NCBI GenBank assembly: GCA_014378345.1
Contig: JACMNW010000091.1
Location: forward strand, 1-10,306
DNA from: Pseudorhodobacter sp.
GTDB lineage: Bacteria; Pseudomonadota; Alphaproteobacteria; Rhodobacterales; Rhodobacteraceae
Length of the DNA: 10,306 nt
Direction: 5' to 3'
Part shown: one piece after another, positions 1-6,745 of the stretch
Position numbering within the stretch: the stretch's first letter is position 1
Layout: every line of letters starts with the position of its first letter
Notes under the pieces: generated by a model
What the model saw: the letters and a program-made list of their open reading frames with translations, nothing else
The model's database searches: none
What the model was told of the DNA's origin: nothing
Position numbers and translations under genes: made by a program

Positions 1-842
1 AGATTGATGGTCTTGGCGTAACAGCCGCCCTCAAAGTTGAAACTGCCCCGGTCTGACCAGCCATGTTCATCATCCCCAATCAAGGTGCGCGACGGGTCAG
101 CCGACAGCGTGGTTTTGCCGGTGCCCGACAGGCCGAAGAAAACGGCGGTATCGACCGGATTGCCAATCGCGTGGTTGGCCGAACAATGCATCGGCATCAC
201 GCCGCGGTCTGGCAGCAGGTAGTTCAGCAGCGTGAACACCGCTTTCTTGTTTTCCCCCGCATAGGCAGTGTTGCCGATCAGGATAATTTTCTTATCAAAA
301 TTGAACGCAATCACCGTCTCAGAACGGCACCCATGCCGCGCGGGGTTTGCCTTGAATGACGGGCAGTTGATGATCGTCCAGTCCGGCACGAAACCATTCA
401 GTTCTGCCCGCTCCGGCCTGCGCAAAAGGTGCCGGATAAACAGCCCGTGCCAGGCAAGTTCCGTCACCACCCGCACATCCAGACGGTGCTCCGCGTCGGC
501 CCCGGCATACAGATCCTGCACAAATACCGTGCTTCCCTGCAGGTGCGCCAGCATATCGGCGTGCAGCAATTCAAAGCCATCCGGTGTCATCGCAGCATTT
601 GCATCCCACCAGATATTATTCTCCACCAAGGCTGAGCGCACGATATGCTTGTCCTTGGGCGACCGCCCCGTATGGCTGCCGGTGGACACCAGAAATGCGC
701 CGCCACGGCCCAGCGTGCCTTCGCCGCGCGCCAATGCAGCCTCGATCAACTGCGGCTCGGAATAATTGTAATAGACATGTCCGAGCCCGCTGATCCCCTG
801 ATGGTTTAATGTAAGGTCTGGGTTCACGCGTCCTGTGGTCAT
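1..842 (-). CDS. pckA: Phosphoenolpyruvate carboxykinase (ATP), N-terminal part, cut by window edge
   Basis: Converts oxaloacetate plus ATP to phosphoenolpyruvate and CO2, the first committed step of gluconeogenesis, in the cytoplasm. Reading from ATG at 842 downwards gives 280 uninterrupted codons to the left edge; the family is usually about 530 residues, so roughly the C-terminal half lies outside. Visible landmarks are GRSPKDK at residues 59-65 (substrate-binding Arg region), YAGENKK at 194-200, the P-loop GLSGTGKTTLS at 237-247 and the metal-binding IGDDEHGW at 255-262. These are the hallmarks of the ATP-dependent rather than the GTP-dependent enzyme. GGGAG sits 8 bases before the ATG. 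The gene diverges from chvI, an arrangement I recall as common in alphaproteobacteria. Upstream direct repeats (988-1021) suggest control by a carbon-responsive repressor or activator. No frameshift is visible. Identification is secure. Confidence 0.97.
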   Translation of the reverse strand, partial: MTTGRVNPDLTLNHQGISGLGHVYYNYSEPQLIEAALARGEGTLGRGGAFLVSTGSHTGRSPKDKHIVRSALVENNIWWDANAAMTPDGFELLHADMLAHLQGSTVFVQDLYAGADAEHRLDVRVVTELAWHGLFIRHLLRRPERAELNGFVPDWTIINCPSFKANPARHGCRSETVIAFNFDKKIILIGNTAYAGENKKAVFTLLNYLLPDRGVMPMHCSANHAIGNPVDTAVFFGLSGTGKTTLSADPSRTLIGDDEHGWSDRGSFNFEGGCYAKTIN

Positions 843-1224
843 GCTGCAAGCTCCCGTTGCCGCAAAGGCGGCTGTTACACCAATATGAAAAGACATCCGG
901 GCCAACAGATGCCGGGGGCGATCTGCCGACTGCCCCTAACATGGCTATAACATGACGATTTCCTGCGGCCCTAGCTCCGATGTGTGCGTTAGCGCAACCA
1001 TGCACAGGTTAGCGCAACCATTCGGCGAGCACCCCGCCGATCCGCGTTCACTTAGGCCCATCCGTGGCGAAACTGAGGCAATTTAGTCAAATATTCGACA
1101 GTATTGTCTGCTTATTAAGAACAATAACGGGGTGATTCGCAGTAATGAGTTGATTCTAATGCCCTGAACCATGATCATCCCACGCAAAAGCAGACATAAT
1201 AATCGAGCATGAAGGAAACAGCGC
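843..1224. other. Divergent control region between pckA and chvI
   Basis: This 382-bp non-coding stretch separates the pckA start (842) from the chvI start (1225). It must hold the promoters of both. It contains the 14-bp direct repeat at 988-1021, a near-palindrome GACAGTATTGTC at 1097-1108 and the 8-bp palindrome ATGATCAT at 1171-1178. On the pckA side are two short hairpins that would lie in a pckA leader (GCCGC/GCGGC at 859-872; GGGGC/GCCCC at 915-936). GAAGGAAA just before chvI is its ribosome binding site. I see no convincing -35/-10 pair on either strand and no credible small gene; reading frames that cross here are shadows of pckA. Confidence 0.6.
988..1021 (-). promoter_or_regulatory. 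Paired direct repeats, candidate operator for pckA
   Basis: GTTAGCGCAACCAT occurs at 988-1001 and again, identically, at 1008-1021, a period of exactly 20 bases (about two helical turns). The second copy extends to GGTT-AGCGC-AACC, a perfect 4-5-4 dyad at 1007-1019; the first is the same with one outer mismatch. Two identical dyads on the same DNA face fit a tandem transcription-factor site. They lie about 145-180 bases upstream of the pckA start codon. Inference: a LacI-family carbon regulator of the PckR/CceR type, known to act on gluconeogenic genes in alphaproteobacteria, could bind here. I cannot match the motif to a documented operator from memory. Confidence 0.5.
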
Positions 1225-1926
1225 ATGGCACGGATCGCCCTTGTGGACGACGACCGAAATATCCTTACGTCAGTTGCGATGACGCTAGAGGCAGAAGGTT
1301 TCGAAGTAGAGACGTATAACGATGGGCAATCCGCCCTCGATGCCTTCAATCGCCGCCTGCCGGATATGGCTGTGCTGGATATCAAGATGCCCCGGATGGA
1401 CGGGATGGATCTGCTGCAGCGGCTGCGCCAGAAAACCTCGATGCCGGTCATTTTCCTGACATCGAAAGATGATGAAATTGACGAAGTTCTGGGCCTGCGC
1501 ATGGGGGCCGATGATTACGTCAAAAAACCGTTCTCGCAGCGCCTGCTGGTGGAACGTATCCGCACTCTGTTGCGCCGCCAGGAAGCCATTGCCAGTGGCG
1601 AAGTGGCTGTTACCGAAGAAACCAAGATCATGGAACGTGGCGCTTTGTCGATGGACCCACTGCGCCATTCGGTGACCTGGAAAAGTATGGAAGTGTCACT
1701 GACCGTCACTGAATTCCTGCTGCTGCAAGCCCTTGCCCAACGCCCGGGTTTCGTCAAAAGCCGGGATCAGCTGATGGACGTAGCCTATGACGATCAGGTT
1801 TATGTTGATGACCGCACCATTGACAGCCATATCAAACGCCTGCGCAAGAAAATGCGCATGGTGGACGATAATTTTACAGCAATCGAAACGCTGTACGGAA
1901 TTGGCTATCGTTACAACGAAGAGTGA
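1225..1926 (+). CDS. chvI: DNA-binding response regulator ChvI
   Basis: OmpR/PhoB-type response regulator of the ChvG-ChvI two-component system, which in alphaproteobacteria controls envelope, exopolysaccharide, motility and acid-stress genes. The 233-residue product has a receiver domain (about 1-120) with acidic pocket D8/D9/D10, phospho-acceptor D52 in VLDIKMPRMDG, T79/S80 in FLTSKDDE and K101 in KKPF. A winged-helix DNA-binding domain (about 140-230) follows, ending in RTIDSHIKRLRKK and the GIGYRY wing. The receiver segment GADDYVKKPFSQRLLVER is typical of ChvI rather than other OmpR-like regulators. GAAGGAAA lies just before the ATG. It is the first gene of the long plus-strand cluster, and chvG follows after 39 bases. 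Confidence 0.95.
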   Translation: MARIALVDDDRNILTSVAMTLEAEGFEVETYNDGQSALDAFNRRLPDMAVLDIKMPRMDGMDLLQRLRQKTSMPVIFLTSKDDEIDEVLGLRMGADDYVKKPFSQRLLVERIRTLLRRQEAIASGEVAVTEETKIMERGALSMDPLRHSVTWKSMEVSLTVTEFLLLQALAQRPGFVKSRDQLMDVAYDDQVYVDDRTIDSHIKRLRKKMRMVDDNFTAIETLYGIGYRYNEE

Positions 1927-1965
1927 CTGCTAAGGATGGCTGCAGGCTTGGCGATTTGGTGAATT

Positions 1966-3684
1966 ATGACTGCAGCTCCGCGTATTGCCATGGATGATGT
2001 TCGGCGCAAAAAGACCGGCGATGTGCTTTTGGGTGAAGACTGGATTTCACCCGAAGCTGTCGCCGATCTTGGTTTGCGTTCTGCCCGCAGCCGGAAGGGC
2101 TTTTTTTCGCTGAACCGGTCGCCACTTGCGCGCAAAATTATCATTTTCAACCTGATGGCCCTGGTCATCTTGCTGGCCGGCGTTCTGTTTCTAAATCCGT
2201 TTCGGGATAGTCTTGTGCTGCAGCGCGAAGATGGGCTCGTGTCAGAAGCGCGCCTTGTCGCCGATGTGTTCGAGGCGCGCATGCCATCCAGCGGCGCCGT
2301 TAACCTGGCCGCTGGCAACGGTATTGCTTTGCGGCAAACCCTTGATGGCATTGATCTCAGTGAAGGTGTCGAGGTTTACGTTTTCGATAATACGGGCGCA
2401 ATCATGGCGACCGCCATCGGGGACGTAAAGTCCACTACGATGTCTGGCCGGTTGGGCAAATCAACCTTCATGACAGATTTCCTAAACGGTGTGTGGGAAG
2501 CGGTGTCAGGTGTGCTGTCATCGCGCAGCACACCCGGGCAAAAAATTGATGTCGAGGCGATGGCACGCGGTCTGTTTGACCAAGCCCATTCGGGTGATAC
2601 AGCCATCAAAACCGGGCGTGGGTCAGATGGCGGTGCGGTGTTTTCCGTAGCCACGCCGATTCTTCGGGGTGGTGAGGTTTTGGGCGTTATTGCGCTGACT
2701 TCCCCCGAAGGCGAAATAGACGGCCTTGTACGCTATGAACGTGAACAGGTTTTGCAGATGTTTGTGATAGCCTTGCTGGTATCTATCGGCCTTAGCCTCG
2801 TTCTGGCATCAACCATCGCCAATCCGCTGTCTGATCTTGCCGCCGCTGCCGAACTTGGGCGCGACCGCGATGCACGCAAAATGGCCCCCGGCCGGGTGCG
2901 CATACCCGATCTTGCCGCCCGTCCGGATGAGATTGGCCGTCTGTCTGTCGCCATGCGCGGCATGGTGGCCGCCCTTTATGACCGCATTGATGCAAACGAA
3001 CAATTTGCCGCCGACGTTGCGCATGAAATCAAAAACCCACTGGCCAGCCTGCGGTCTGCAGTCGGCACCATGCGCGTGGCCAAACGCGAAGATCAGCGTG
3101 ACAAACTGCTGGACGTGATAGAACATGACGTACGCCGCCTTGACCGTCTGGTCAGCGATATCTCCAACGCCTCGCGCCTTGATAGTGAGCTGGTGAAGGA
3201 AGAGGAAGAAGAATTCAGCCTGATGAAAACGCTGTCCAATCTCAGCGAATATTTGGGCAAACAGGCGGGCGAAAAGGGCGTTGATTTCATCACCGACCTG
3301 CCGAATGACCCGATCAATATTCGCGGGCTAGAGGCGCGCTTGGCCCAAGTGTTCGTCAACCTGATCACCAACGCGGTATCCTTCTGCGAAAGCGGCGATG
3401 CGGTGCGCGTCTGGGCGCGGCGCCGTGAAAACCGAGTGCTTGTCGTGATCGAAGACACCGGCCCCGGTATCCCGGAACAGGCGCTGACCAAAGTGTTCAA
3501 ACGCTTTTATTCCGAACGCCCGGAAGGACAGTTTGGCAACCATTCGGGGCTTGGCCTTGCGATTTCCAAACAAATCGTTGAGGCGCATGGCGGCGTGATC
3601 TGGGCCGAAAACATTCGCCCCACCAACGCCGATATCACGTCAGAACCGCTTGGCGCGCGGTTTGTGGTTGGCCTGCCGATCTGA
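1966..3684 (+). CDS. chvG: Sensor histidine kinase ChvG (ExoS)
   Basis: Inner-membrane sensor kinase that phosphorylates ChvI. The 572-residue order is: basic cytoplasmic N-terminus (1-55); first membrane helix at about 57-78; periplasmic sensing region at about 80-263; second helix at about 264-284; HAMP-like linker to about 340; HisKA with phospho-acceptor H353 in DVAHEIKNPLAS; then an ATPase domain with N box NLITNAV (465-471), G1 DTGPGIP (497-503) and G2 GLGLAIS (528-534). All catalytic boxes are intact. A long acidic run of Glu (412-416) follows the DHp helices. ATG 1966 is chosen because an in-frame ATG at 1936 runs into TGA after eight codons; its ribosome binding site is weak, consistent with coupling to chvI. 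The stop overlaps the hprK ATG by one base (TGATG). Confidence 0.95.
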   Translation: MTAAPRIAMDDVRRKKTGDVLLGEDWISPEAVADLGLRSARSRKGFFSLNRSPLARKIIIFNLMALVILLAGVLFLNPFRDSLVLQREDGLVSEARLVADVFEARMPSSGAVNLAAGNGIALRQTLDGIDLSEGVEVYVFDNTGAIMATAIGDVKSTTMSGRLGKSTFMTDFLNGVWEAVSGVLSSRSTPGQKIDVEAMARGLFDQAHSGDTAIKTGRGSDGGAVFSVATPILRGGEVLGVIALTSPEGEIDGLVRYEREQVLQMFVIALLVSIGLSLVLASTIANPLSDLAAAAELGRDRDARKMAPGRVRIPDLAARPDEIGRLSVAMRGMVAALYDRIDANEQFAADVAHEIKNPLASLRSAVGTMRVAKREDQRDKLLDVIEHDVRRLDRLVSDISNASRLDSELVKEEEEEFSLMKTLSNLSEYLGKQAGEKGVDFITDLPNDPINIRGLEARLAQVFVNLITNAVSFCESGDAVRVWARRRENRVLVVIEDTGPGIPEQALTKVFKRFYSERPEGQFGNHSGLGLAISKQIVEAHGGVIWAENIRPTNADITSEPLGARFVVGLPI

Positions 3685-4118
3685 TGCCATCCGTAGCGGC
3701 GCCCAAGGATGTTATTCATGCCACCTGCGTGGCGTTTCCCAAAGGCGGGCTCTTGATCCTCGGCCGCTCGGGGTCCGGCAAATCGGCGCTGGGTTTGGCA
3801 CTCATGGCGCTGGGCGCAAAATTGGTCGCAGATGACCGCACCATCATATCCAACACCTCAGGCGCGCTTATCGCCAAAAGCCCCCCAACAACCCGAGGCC
3901 TGATCGAGGCGCGCGGTCTGGGCCTTATCCGCGCTGAAACCCAAGCATCGGCCAAAATCATCCTTGTCGTTGATCTGGGGCAAACGGAATCTGACCGATT
4001 GCCGCCGCGTCGCTACACATCCTTGTGTGATGTCACCTGTGACCTTGTTCTTGGCCAACAAACGCCCCATTTCCCATCGTTCCTGTTGGCCTATATGACG
4101 GGCGGACGACAGGCTTGA
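3684..4118 (+). CDS. hprK: HPr kinase/phosphorylase, short alphaproteobacterial form
   Basis: Phosphorylates, and probably dephosphorylates, HPr on Ser46, linking energy state to PTS signalling. The product is only 144 residues. Firmicute HprK is about 310 and carries an extra N-terminal domain, which is absent here as is usual in alphaproteobacteria. The catalytic core is visible: P-loop GRSGSGKS at 27-34, LVADDR at 47-52 (metal/catalytic acidic pair), and the family signature region EARGLGLI at about 75-82. H12 near the start falls in the usual IHATCV context. The start ATG overlaps the chvG stop by one base, implying translational coupling. The substrate gene ptsH lies three genes downstream, which supports the function. 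Dual kinase/phosphatase activity in this short form is inferred, not visible. Confidence 0.93.
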   Translation: MPSVAAPKDVIHATCVAFPKGGLLILGRSGSGKSALGLALMALGAKLVADDRTIISNTSGALIAKSPPTTRGLIEARGLGLIRAETQASAKIILVVDLGQTESDRLPPRRYTSLCDVTCDLVLGQQTPHFPSFLLAYMTGGRQA

Positions 4119-4132
4119 AAGAAACCCCGGCA

Positions 4133-5062
4133 ATGACCACGCCACAGCACCCCCTTGATCCACACCTGGTGCCCGAACATCAAATTGTTTTGGTCACTGG
4201 CCCGTCCGGTGCGGGCAAATCCACCGCCATTCACGCGATGGAGGATCTGGGTTTCGAGGTTATAGATAATCTCCCCCTCAGCTTGGTGCCCCGCCTGCTG
4301 GATGGCCCGCCGCTTGGCCGCCGTATTGCCTTGGTGCTGGATGTGCGCAACCGGGATTTCAACACGACCACGCTGATCGAACTGATTGACACCCTGACCC
4401 GCGATCCCGCAGTGGCGCTCGAAGTGCTGTATCTGGACTGCGCCCCGGGCGATCTGATCCGCCGCTATTCCGAAACCCGCCGCAGGCATCCGCTGGCCCC
4501 GGCAGAGACGCCGGATTTGGGGATCGAGCGTGAGATTGACTTGCTGGTGCCCATTCGCGCCCGCGCTGACCACTTGATTGATACCACCGACATGTCGCCG
4601 CATGATCTGAAGGCGGAAATCACTCAGTGGTTTGACCAAAGCCGCGCCGCCGCATTGGCCGTATCGGTGCAATCGTTCAGCTATAAACGTGGCGTGCCGC
4701 GTGGCGTAGATATGATTTTTGACTGCCGGTTTTTGCGCAATCCACACTGGGACGCGTCTTTGCGCAACATGGATGGCCGCGATGCGGCGGTGCTGGCTCA
4801 TATCGCCCAAGATCCACGCTTTGCTCTGTTTTATCAAAAAATGCTGGATCTGGTTACGATGTTGCTGCCTGCCCACCGCGATGAAGGCAAAGCGCATCTG
4901 ACCATCGGCTTTGGCTGCACGGGCGGGCAACACAGATCGGTTGCCGTTGCCGAATTATTGGCCAAAGACCTTGCGAAAGCAGGCTGGCCAGTGTCAAAAC
5001 GGCACCGGGAACTGGAACGCAAGGCGGCCGCAGGCTCGCCCGACACATCGAAGGTATTGTAG
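4133..5062 (+). CDS. rapZ: RNase adapter / nucleotide-binding protein RapZ (YvcJ family)
   Basis: P-loop protein of the RapZ/YvcJ family. In E. coli RapZ binds small RNAs controlling glmS and presents one to RNase E; in Bacillus YvcJ hydrolyses nucleotides. The alphaproteobacterial partner is unknown to me. The 309-residue product has Walker A GPSGAGKS at 23-30, GFEVIDNLP at 40-48, YLDC at about 100-103, RRYSETRRRHPL at 110-121, the conserved SFSYKRGVP...DCRFLRNPHW block (181-206) and the C-terminal GCTGGQHRSV (261-270). That last segment belongs to the domain that senses glucosamine-6-phosphate in E. coli. A basic tail follows. ATG 4133 is preferred; an in-frame TTG at 4115, overlapping the hprK stop, would add six residues and cannot be excluded. 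The gene lies between hprK and EIIA, 14 and 2 bases apart. Confidence 0.95.
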   Translation: MTTPQHPLDPHLVPEHQIVLVTGPSGAGKSTAIHAMEDLGFEVIDNLPLSLVPRLLDGPPLGRRIALVLDVRNRDFNTTTLIELIDTLTRDPAVALEVLYLDCAPGDLIRRYSETRRRHPLAPAETPDLGIEREIDLLVPIRARADHLIDTTDMSPHDLKAEITQWFDQSRAAALAVSVQSFSYKRGVPRGVDMIFDCRFLRNPHWDASLRNMDGRDAAVLAHIAQDPRFALFYQKMLDLVTMLLPAHRDEGKAHLTIGFGCTGGQHRSVAVAELLAKDLAKAGWPVSKRHRELERKAAAGSPDTSKVL

Positions 5063-5064
5063 GC

Positions 5065-5460
5065 GTGATCGGTATCGTGATTGTCGCACATGGGGGTTTG
5101 GCGCGGGAATATCTTTCCGCGGTAGAACATGTTGTTGGCAAACAGCACGGCATGCTTGCCATTGCCATTGAAGATGATTGCAACCGCGCCAGCAAACAGG
5201 CCGAAATCTGTGCCGCGGCTGATTCTGTCGATCAAGGGCATGGCGTGGTTATGGTGACAGATATGTTTGGCGGATCCCCTTCCAACCTGTCACTGATGGC
5301 GTGCGCCGGGGTAGGCCGACGTATCCTTTACGGCGCAAATCTGCCGATGCTGATCAAATTAGCTAAATCGCGTGACATGCATGTGACAGATGCAGTTGCA
5401 GCAGCTCTTGATGCGGGCCGCAAATACATCAACAGCATCGATCTTGGCGGCGGAGCATGA
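5065..5460 (+). CDS. manX: PTS EIIA component, mannose family (regulatory)
   Basis: Cytoplasmic phosphoacceptor of the mannose-type EIIA family, receiving phosphate from HPr-His15. The 131-residue protein begins MIGIVIVAHGG with active-site H9, followed by the family motif TDMFGGSPSNLS (about 65-76) and YGANLPML (about 89-96). Length matches a stand-alone EIIA domain without the IIB part found in E. coli ManX. No IIB, IIC or IID gene is near, so it probably acts in regulation rather than sugar uptake. The start is GTG at 5065, two bases after the rapZ stop; no ATG is available at the right place. The name manX follows usage in rhizobia, where hprK-manX-ptsH has been tied to catabolite repression by succinate. 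Confidence 0.93.
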   Translation: MIGIVIVAHGGLAREYLSAVEHVVGKQHGMLAIAIEDDCNRASKQAEICAAADSVDQGHGVVMVTDMFGGSPSNLSLMACAGVGRRILYGANLPMLIKLAKSRDMHVTDAVAAALDAGRKYINSIDLGGGA

Positions 5461-5464
5461 CCGG

Positions 5465-5734
5465 ATGACCACACAGACCCTGCGCATCGTGAACGAAAAA
5501 GGCCTGCATGCCCGCGCCAGTGCCAAGTTTGTTGAGGTCGTCGAAGCGCATGATGCAGATGCCGAAGTGCGCAAAGATGGGCTGTCTGTCGCCGGTGACA
5601 GCATCATGGGCCTTTTGATGTTGGCAGCATCGCGCGGAACCTCTATTGAAGTATCAACAAGCGGGCCCGAAGCAGCGGCACTTGCTGAGGCGCTTGATGT
5701 GCTGGTCGCCAACCGTTTTGGCGAAGATTACTAA
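5465..5734 (+). CDS. ptsH: Phosphocarrier protein HPr
   Basis: Small cytoplasmic phosphocarrier between Enzyme I and EIIA. The 89-residue product has the His site KGLHARAS with H15, and the regulatory site GDSIMGLLMLA with S46. Both are at exactly the canonical positions, which fixes the start at ATG 5465; a longer frame starting at 5390 would overlap the EIIA gene and shift this numbering. Presence of S46 in the same cluster as hprK means both phosphorylation modes are possible. It begins 4 bases after the EIIA stop, so translation is likely coupled. No Enzyme I gene (ptsI or ptsP) is in the window. Confidence 0.97.
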   Translation: MTTQTLRIVNEKGLHARASAKFVEVVEAHDADAEVRKDGLSVAGDSIMGLLMLAASRGTSIEVSTSGPEAAALAEALDVLVANRFGEDY

Positions 5735-5763
5735 GCGCGATTTTACAGGAAGGCGGACACTTC

Positions 5764-6651
5764 GTGACCGACATGCCAAACCTTAAACGCGCGGCCCAAG
5801 CATCCCCTGGCACTCCGTCGCCTGCGCGCAAGTATGACATGCGCCGTCTGTCCTATGCAGGAACCTTTACCAATCCGTTCAAGTCCGGCACCATCCGCAC
5901 CATCGAATGGCTGACTGCCAAGGTGCAACTTCTGGTTCTTGTCCGGTCGTTCGAAAAATCAGGTGCGCCATTCGGGTCGCCGTTCTGGCCCAAAGCCATC
6001 CGGCATATGGGCATCCGCGTTGATACCCCACCCGAAGAAATCGCCCGCATTCCTAAAACTGGCCCCCTTGTCGTGGTGGCCAACCATCCGCACGGGCTGG
6101 TTGACGGCATGATTATGGCCGAACTGGTCAACCGCGTGCGCCCCGATTTCCGCATCCTTACCCGGTCACTTCTGACTGGTATCCCCGAGGTCGCCGAATT
6201 CATGATCCCAGTGCCATTCCCGCACGAAGAAAACTCGCGCGAACTGGGCTTGGAAATGCGCACCCTCACTATGGAGCATTTGAAAAACGGCGGTGTTATC
6301 ATCCTGTTCCCCGCAGGAAAAGTTGCCACCACCCCAGGGTGGTATGGCCCCGCAATCGAGGCGGAATGGAACCTGTTCACCCATAAGATGATCCAGAAAT
6401 CGGGCGCCACAATCCTGCCCATCCACTTCACAGGCCGCAATTCGCGCACCTACCAAATCGCCAACCGCATTTCTGCCACGCTGCGCCAAGGCTTGTTACT
6501 GTACGAAATCAAACGCGCGTTGTTCAAACCCCAACGCCCCTTCATCGGCGAGCCTCTCTCTGCTGATGTCCTGAAAGATTGGGAAGGCAACCCGCGCGGC
6601 TTCCTTGCCTGGCTGCGCCAGCACACGCTGGATTTGGGCAAAACCACCTGA
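5764..6651 (+). CDS. Lysophospholipid / 1-acylglycerol-3-phosphate acyltransferase family protein
   Basis: PlsC-like acyltransferase of 295 residues, probably acting at the inner membrane on a lysophospholipid or related amine lipid; the substrate cannot be read from sequence. Key blocks are VVVANHPHGLVDG (103-115), which is a variant of the NHx4D catalytic motif with one extra residue between His and Asp, FPAGKVAT (182-189), equivalent to the FPEG block, and ILPIHFTGRNS (217-227). The PAG in place of PEG resembles the subgroup found with hemolysin-like or ornithine-lipid enzymes. There is a modest hydrophobic stretch (54-60) but no clear signal peptide. GTG 5764 is chosen because AGGAAGG ends 10 bases before it; ATG 5773 is an alternative. 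It follows ptsH after 29 bases and likely shares its transcript. Confidence 0.82.
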   Translation: MTDMPNLKRAAQASPGTPSPARKYDMRRLSYAGTFTNPFKSGTIRTIEWLTAKVQLLVLVRSFEKSGAPFGSPFWPKAIRHMGIRVDTPPEEIARIPKTGPLVVVANHPHGLVDGMIMAELVNRVRPDFRILTRSLLTGIPEVAEFMIPVPFPHEENSRELGLEMRTLTMEHLKNGGVIILFPAGKVATTPGWYGPAIEAEWNLFTHKMIQKSGATILPIHFTGRNSRTYQIANRISATLRQGLLLYEIKRALFKPQRPFIGEPLSADVLKDWEGNPRGFLAWLRQHTLDLGKTT

Positions 6652-6708
6652 AATCCGGCAAGCTTTGCGCTTTGGCTTTCATTTTGGATCAAATATCCTG
6701 CGGGGGTA

Positions 6709-6727
6709 GGGGGGTGCAAAACCCCCC
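6709..6727. terminator. G6/C6 hairpin in convergent spacer, possible bidirectional terminator
   Basis: GGGGGG (6709-6714), a 7-base loop and CCCCCC (6722-6727) form a strong stem between the end of the acyltransferase (6651) and the end of hbd (6746). A small GGCC-TTT-GGCC hairpin follows at 6728-6738. There is no T-tract on either side, so this is at best an imperfect intrinsic terminator. Its position between two converging genes is the main argument. The rest of 6652-6745 shows nothing recognisable. Confidence 0.4.
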
Positions 6728-6745
6728 GGCCTTTGGCCTGAAGCG

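Noticed and set aside
859..936. Possible riboswitch or attenuator in the pckA leader
   Set aside because: Only 5-bp hairpins with alternative pairings are visible, with no leader peptide, T-tract or known aptamer core; this is within chance for GC-rich DNA.
616..1005. Minus-strand open frame crossing the pckA start and the control region
   Set aside because: It is in a different frame from the clear PckA sequence, and its composition looks non-coding; it would also cover the direct repeats.
4115..4132. TTG start for rapZ overlapping the hprK stop
   Set aside because: TTG is a rare start and adds only six residues; ATG 4133 is more likely, although coupling through TTGA cannot be ruled out.
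4091..4933. 280-codon open frame on the minus strand opposite rapZ
   Set aside because: It is antisense to a fully conserved RapZ sequence, and its translation is rich in His, Gln and Arg without a domain pattern, as expected for a shadow frame in GC-rich DNA.
5390..5464. Extended N-terminus for HPr
   Set aside because: It would overlap the end of the EIIA gene and move His15 and Ser46 away from their canonical positions; ATG 5465 gives exact numbering.
5853..6449. 198-codon minus-strand frame opposite the acyltransferase
   Set aside because: The plus-strand frame has recognisable catalytic motifs and a ribosome binding site; the opposite frame has neither.
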